36,499 bases of DNA from Saccoglossus kowalevskii. Taxonomy: Eukaryota > Hemichordata > Enteropneusta > Harrimaniidae. The position numbers were made by a program, and so were the translations under genes. Under the pieces are notes generated by a model that was not told the origin of the DNA, did no database searches, and was given only the letters and a program-made list of their open reading frames with translations. Below, piece after piece: positions 34,250 to 36,499 of the stretch (position 1 is its first letter; every line of letters starts with the position of its first letter). The stretch spans positions 67,129 through 103,627 of the forward strand of contig NW_003133375.1 of assembly GCF_000003605.2 (NCBI RefSeq), written 5' to 3'.

Positions 34250-35748
34250 CAACTGTCATTCATTGCCTGGAAAATTAGCATATTCAAATTAGAAACTGTC
34301 ATCCATTGCTTGGAAAATTAGCATATTTAAATTAGCAGCTGTCATCCATTGCTTGGAAAATTAGCATATTCAAATTAGCAACTGTCATCCATTGCCTGCA
34401 AAATTAGCATATTCAAATTAAAAACTGTCATCCATTGCTTGGAAAATTAGCACATTTAAATTAGCAGCTGTCATCCATTGCTTGGAAAATTAGCATATTC
34501 AAATTAGCAACTGTCATCCATTGCCTGCAAAATTAGCATATTCAAATTAAAAACTGTCATCCATTGCTTGGAAAATTAGCACATTTAAATTAGCAACTGT
34601 CATCCATTGCTTGGAAAATTAACATATTTAAATTAGCAATTGTCATCCATTGCTTGGAAAATTATCATATTTAAATTAGCAATTGTCATCCATTGCTTGG
34701 AAAATTAACATATTCGAATTATCAACTGTCATCCATTGCTTGGAAAATTAGCACATTTAAATTAGCAACTGTCATCCATTGCTTGGAAAATTAACATATT
34801 TAAATTAGCAATTGTCATCCATTGCTTGGAAAATTATCATATTTAAATTAGCAATTGTCATCCATTGCTTGGAAAATTAACATATTCGAATTATCAACTG
34901 TCATCCATTGCTTGCAAAATTAGCATATTCGAATTATCAGCTGTCATCCATTGCTTGGAAAATTATCATATTATTAAAATTAGCAACTGTCATCCATTGC
35001 TTGGAAATTAGCATATTCAAATTATCAACTGTCATCCATTGCTTGGAAAATTATCATATTCAAATTATCAACTGTCATCCATTGCTTGGAAAATTAACAT
35101 ATTCGAATTATCAACTGTCATCCATTGCTTGCAAAATTAGCATATTCGAATTATCAGCTGTCATCCATTGCTTGGAAAATTATCATATTAAAATTAGCAA
35201 CTGTCATCCATTGCTTGGAAATTAGCATATTCAAATTATCAACTGTCATCCATTGCTTGGAAAATTAGCATATTCAAATTATCAACTGTCATCCATTGAT
35301 TGGAAAATTAGCATATTCAAATTATCAACTGTCATCCATTGCTTGGAAAATTAGCACATTTAAATTAGCAACTGTCATCCATTGCTTGGAAAATTATCAT
35401 ATTAAAATTAGCAACTGTCATCCATTGCTTGGAAATTAGCATATCCAAATTAGCAACTGTCAACCATTACCTGGAAAATTATCATATTCAAAATAGCAAT
35501 TGTCATCCATTGCTTGGAAATTAACATATTCAAATTAGAAACTGTCATCCATTGCTTGGAAATTAACATATTCAAATTAGAAACTGTCATCCATTGCTTG
35601 GAAAATAACATATTCAAATTAGCAACTGTCATCCATTGCTTGGAAAATTAAACATTCAAATTAGAAACTGTCATCCATTGCTTGGAAAATTAGCATATTA
35701 TAATTATCAACTGTCATCCACTGCATGGAAAATTGGCATATTCAAAAC
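34250..35748. repeat. 43-bp minisatellite, about 35 units, filling a gene 2 intron
   Basis: The unit is CTGTCATCCATTGCTTGGAA then AATTAGCATATTCAAATTAG then CAA. Spacing is 43 bp for most copies, with a few 1-3 bp indels. Variants (AACATATTTAAATT, CACATTTAAATT, TTGCCTGCAAA) recur in ordered blocks. It occupies more than 90% of the intron between exons B and C. Frames through it are spurious. Confidence 0.95.
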
Positions 35749-35766
35749 AATTTCTCATTTACTCAC

Positions 35767-35971
35767 AGCATCCTCAATGTAAGGCTTTTCAACATCTTCA
35801 AATATTTCCATAAATGAGTCGTACACGGCAGCTTTATTGAGATGTTCTTGTACCAAATCTTCGATTGTATCAGCTACGACTAATTCTACACTCTCTACAA
35901 CAATATCATCTAGCAGTGTAGTACCATAGTCATCAATGTGGTCTTTATGATTCCATTTATCTGTCATATAG
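35767..35971 (-). CDS. Gene 2, exon B
   Basis: The acceptor is a T-rich tract ending CACATAG before 35971, and the donor is GTGAGT after 35767. The exon is 205 nt: one base completing the Asn codon split with exon A, then 68 codons, ending in phase 0. It encodes visible residues 40-108, including YMTDKWNHKDHIDD, then LLDDIVVESVELVVADTIED, then FMEIFEDVEKPYIEDA. The helix at about 61-84 repeats the pattern of exon A. The phase match with exon A and the lack of stops support a real exon. A 43-bp minisatellite begins about 20 bp beyond its donor. Confidence 0.88.
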
Positions 35972-36086
35972 CTATGTGAAAAAAAAAACATAGTGAAATG
36001 GTTGAAGTCTTGCCTTAAACCACTAAGTATGTTCAGTAAATCAACAGTTTTCCAACAATTTGAATTCCAGTAACAGTGGTAGTAGG

Positions 36087-36256
36087 TTTAAAGCGAGAAA
36101 GTCGTCATCCTGTGCACGCGCGAAGAATTGAGTCCCAAGCAACGATAACAACACACACTAAAATGCAAAAGCTCATGGGTAGACGCTTGTTTGTAAACAA
36201 TGACACGCTATGGCCATCTGACGCATGCGCAGGTGACGACTCCCCCGCTTTAAAAC
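36087..36256. mobile_element. MITE family C copy, complete
   Basis: Left end TTTAAAGCGAGAAAGTCGTC; right end GGTGACGACTCCCCCGCTTT AAA, the inverse. The inverted repeats are about 30-35 bp. TTAA within both ends may be a piggyBac-type target, but that is an inference. It lies in the intron between gene 2 exons A and B. Confidence 0.85.
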
Positions 36257-36281
36257 ATCTATAGTTTTTTCTAATACTTAC

Positions 36282-36400
36282 TTATCAACTATTGTATCAG
36301 TAACACCAATGACAATCTCCTCTGCCATTTGTTCTACAGTTTCATCAACTATGTCTTCACAAGTAAGAATGGACGGAATAAAAGCAGGATGCTCTTTGGG
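36282..36400 (-). CDS. Gene 2, exon A (first exon visible): unidentified acidic helical protein
   Basis: This is the most upstream exon of gene 2 in the window. The acceptor is TATTTCAG before 36400 and the donor is GTAAGT after 36282; the exon is 119 nt and ends in phase 2. It reads PKEHPAFIPSILTCEDIVD then ETVEQMAEEIVIGVTDTIVD, numbered here residues 1-39 of the visible C-terminal portion. Residues 15-38 form an amphipathic helix that recurs in the next two exons (about 61-84 and 106-130). I do not recognise the protein. A ciliary or flagellar protein such as the C-terminal region of CFAP91/MAATS1 was considered, but I cannot recall that sequence well enough to assert it. The gene's 5' exons lie right of 36499. 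Confidence 0.85.
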
Positions 36401-36419
36401 CTGAAATACATAAACTTAA

Positions 36420-36471
36420 TTATTATACGTCTGTCACCGTAACGCCATAAGTTACAGCGTGTCGTAATTTT
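36420..36471 (-). repeat. Dispersed 52-bp repeat S, copy 2 (inverted)
   Basis: Inverted partner of 26667-26719, close to the window edge, so it could be one end of a larger element extending beyond it. Confidence 0.75.
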
Positions 36472-36499
36472 GTGAAATAACTTTACTGACCAGGTATCT

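Noticed and set aside
34908-35225. 105-codon plus-strand frame with repeated SSIAWKI / TVIHCLEN segments
   Set aside because: It is the 43-bp minisatellite read through shifting frames; the unit length is not a multiple of three and the frame is an accident of missing stops.
29617-36400. Naming gene 2 as CFAP91/MAATS1
   Set aside because: The helical, acidic character and the neighbouring SPA17 made it tempting, but I could not match specific residues from memory, so no symbol is given.
1-36499. tRNA, rRNA and CRISPR features
   Set aside because: No B-box type GGTTCGAATCC with a matching acceptor stem was found on either strand. The tandem arrays lack spacer structure and lie in animal DNA.

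Overview
The window is AT-rich (roughly two thirds A+T) animal nuclear DNA. Genes are split by GT-AG introns, and there are many short inverted-repeat transposons, minisatellites and very frequent TACATGTA palindromes. There is no bacterial or organellar gene organisation. The repeat classes look like those of marine invertebrates (echinoderm, hemichordate, cephalochordate or mollusc type); I cannot name the species from sequence alone.

Two protein-coding genes can be supported, both on the minus strand. (1) SPA17 (sperm surface protein Sp17) begins at 19022. Exon 1 (19022-18869) encodes the N-terminal RIIa dimerisation/docking domain. Exon 2 (946-876) lies after a 17.9 kb intron, joins in phase and encodes the conserved DPAE...YYNN segment. 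The rest of the gene would lie left of position 1. (2) The last seven coding exons (36400 to 29617) belong to an unidentified acidic helical protein. All seven join in frame to give the C-terminal 295 residues and a stop. Its N-terminal part lies right of the window. It contains three helical repeats spaced 45-46 residues apart that resemble the amphipathic helices bound by RIIa domains. Since SPA17 is itself an RIIa protein of sperm and cilia, a ciliary role is a reasonable but untested idea.

Layout: 1-870, sequence after SPA17 exon 2, with a 20-bp-unit tandem array. 947-18868, SPA17 intron 1, filled with a TA-flanked MITE family, a 150-bp tandem repeat, a second MITE family and an old dispersed repeat. 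18869-19260, SPA17 first exon and promoter-proximal region, with a 20-bp perfect palindrome and an X-box-like site. 19631-21090, a nested transposon: a hAT-like element with poly-G inverted ends and 8-bp target duplication, interrupted by a 5'-truncated LINE that made an exact 87-bp target duplication. 21091-29616, intergenic DNA with several more elements, one with an informative related empty site. 29617-36499, the 3' half of gene 2, one of whose introns is almost wholly a 43-bp minisatellite with higher-order repeats.

Most other open frames of 60-120 codons show no recognisable domain, no supporting splice structure and strongly AT-driven composition, and are treated as non-coding.
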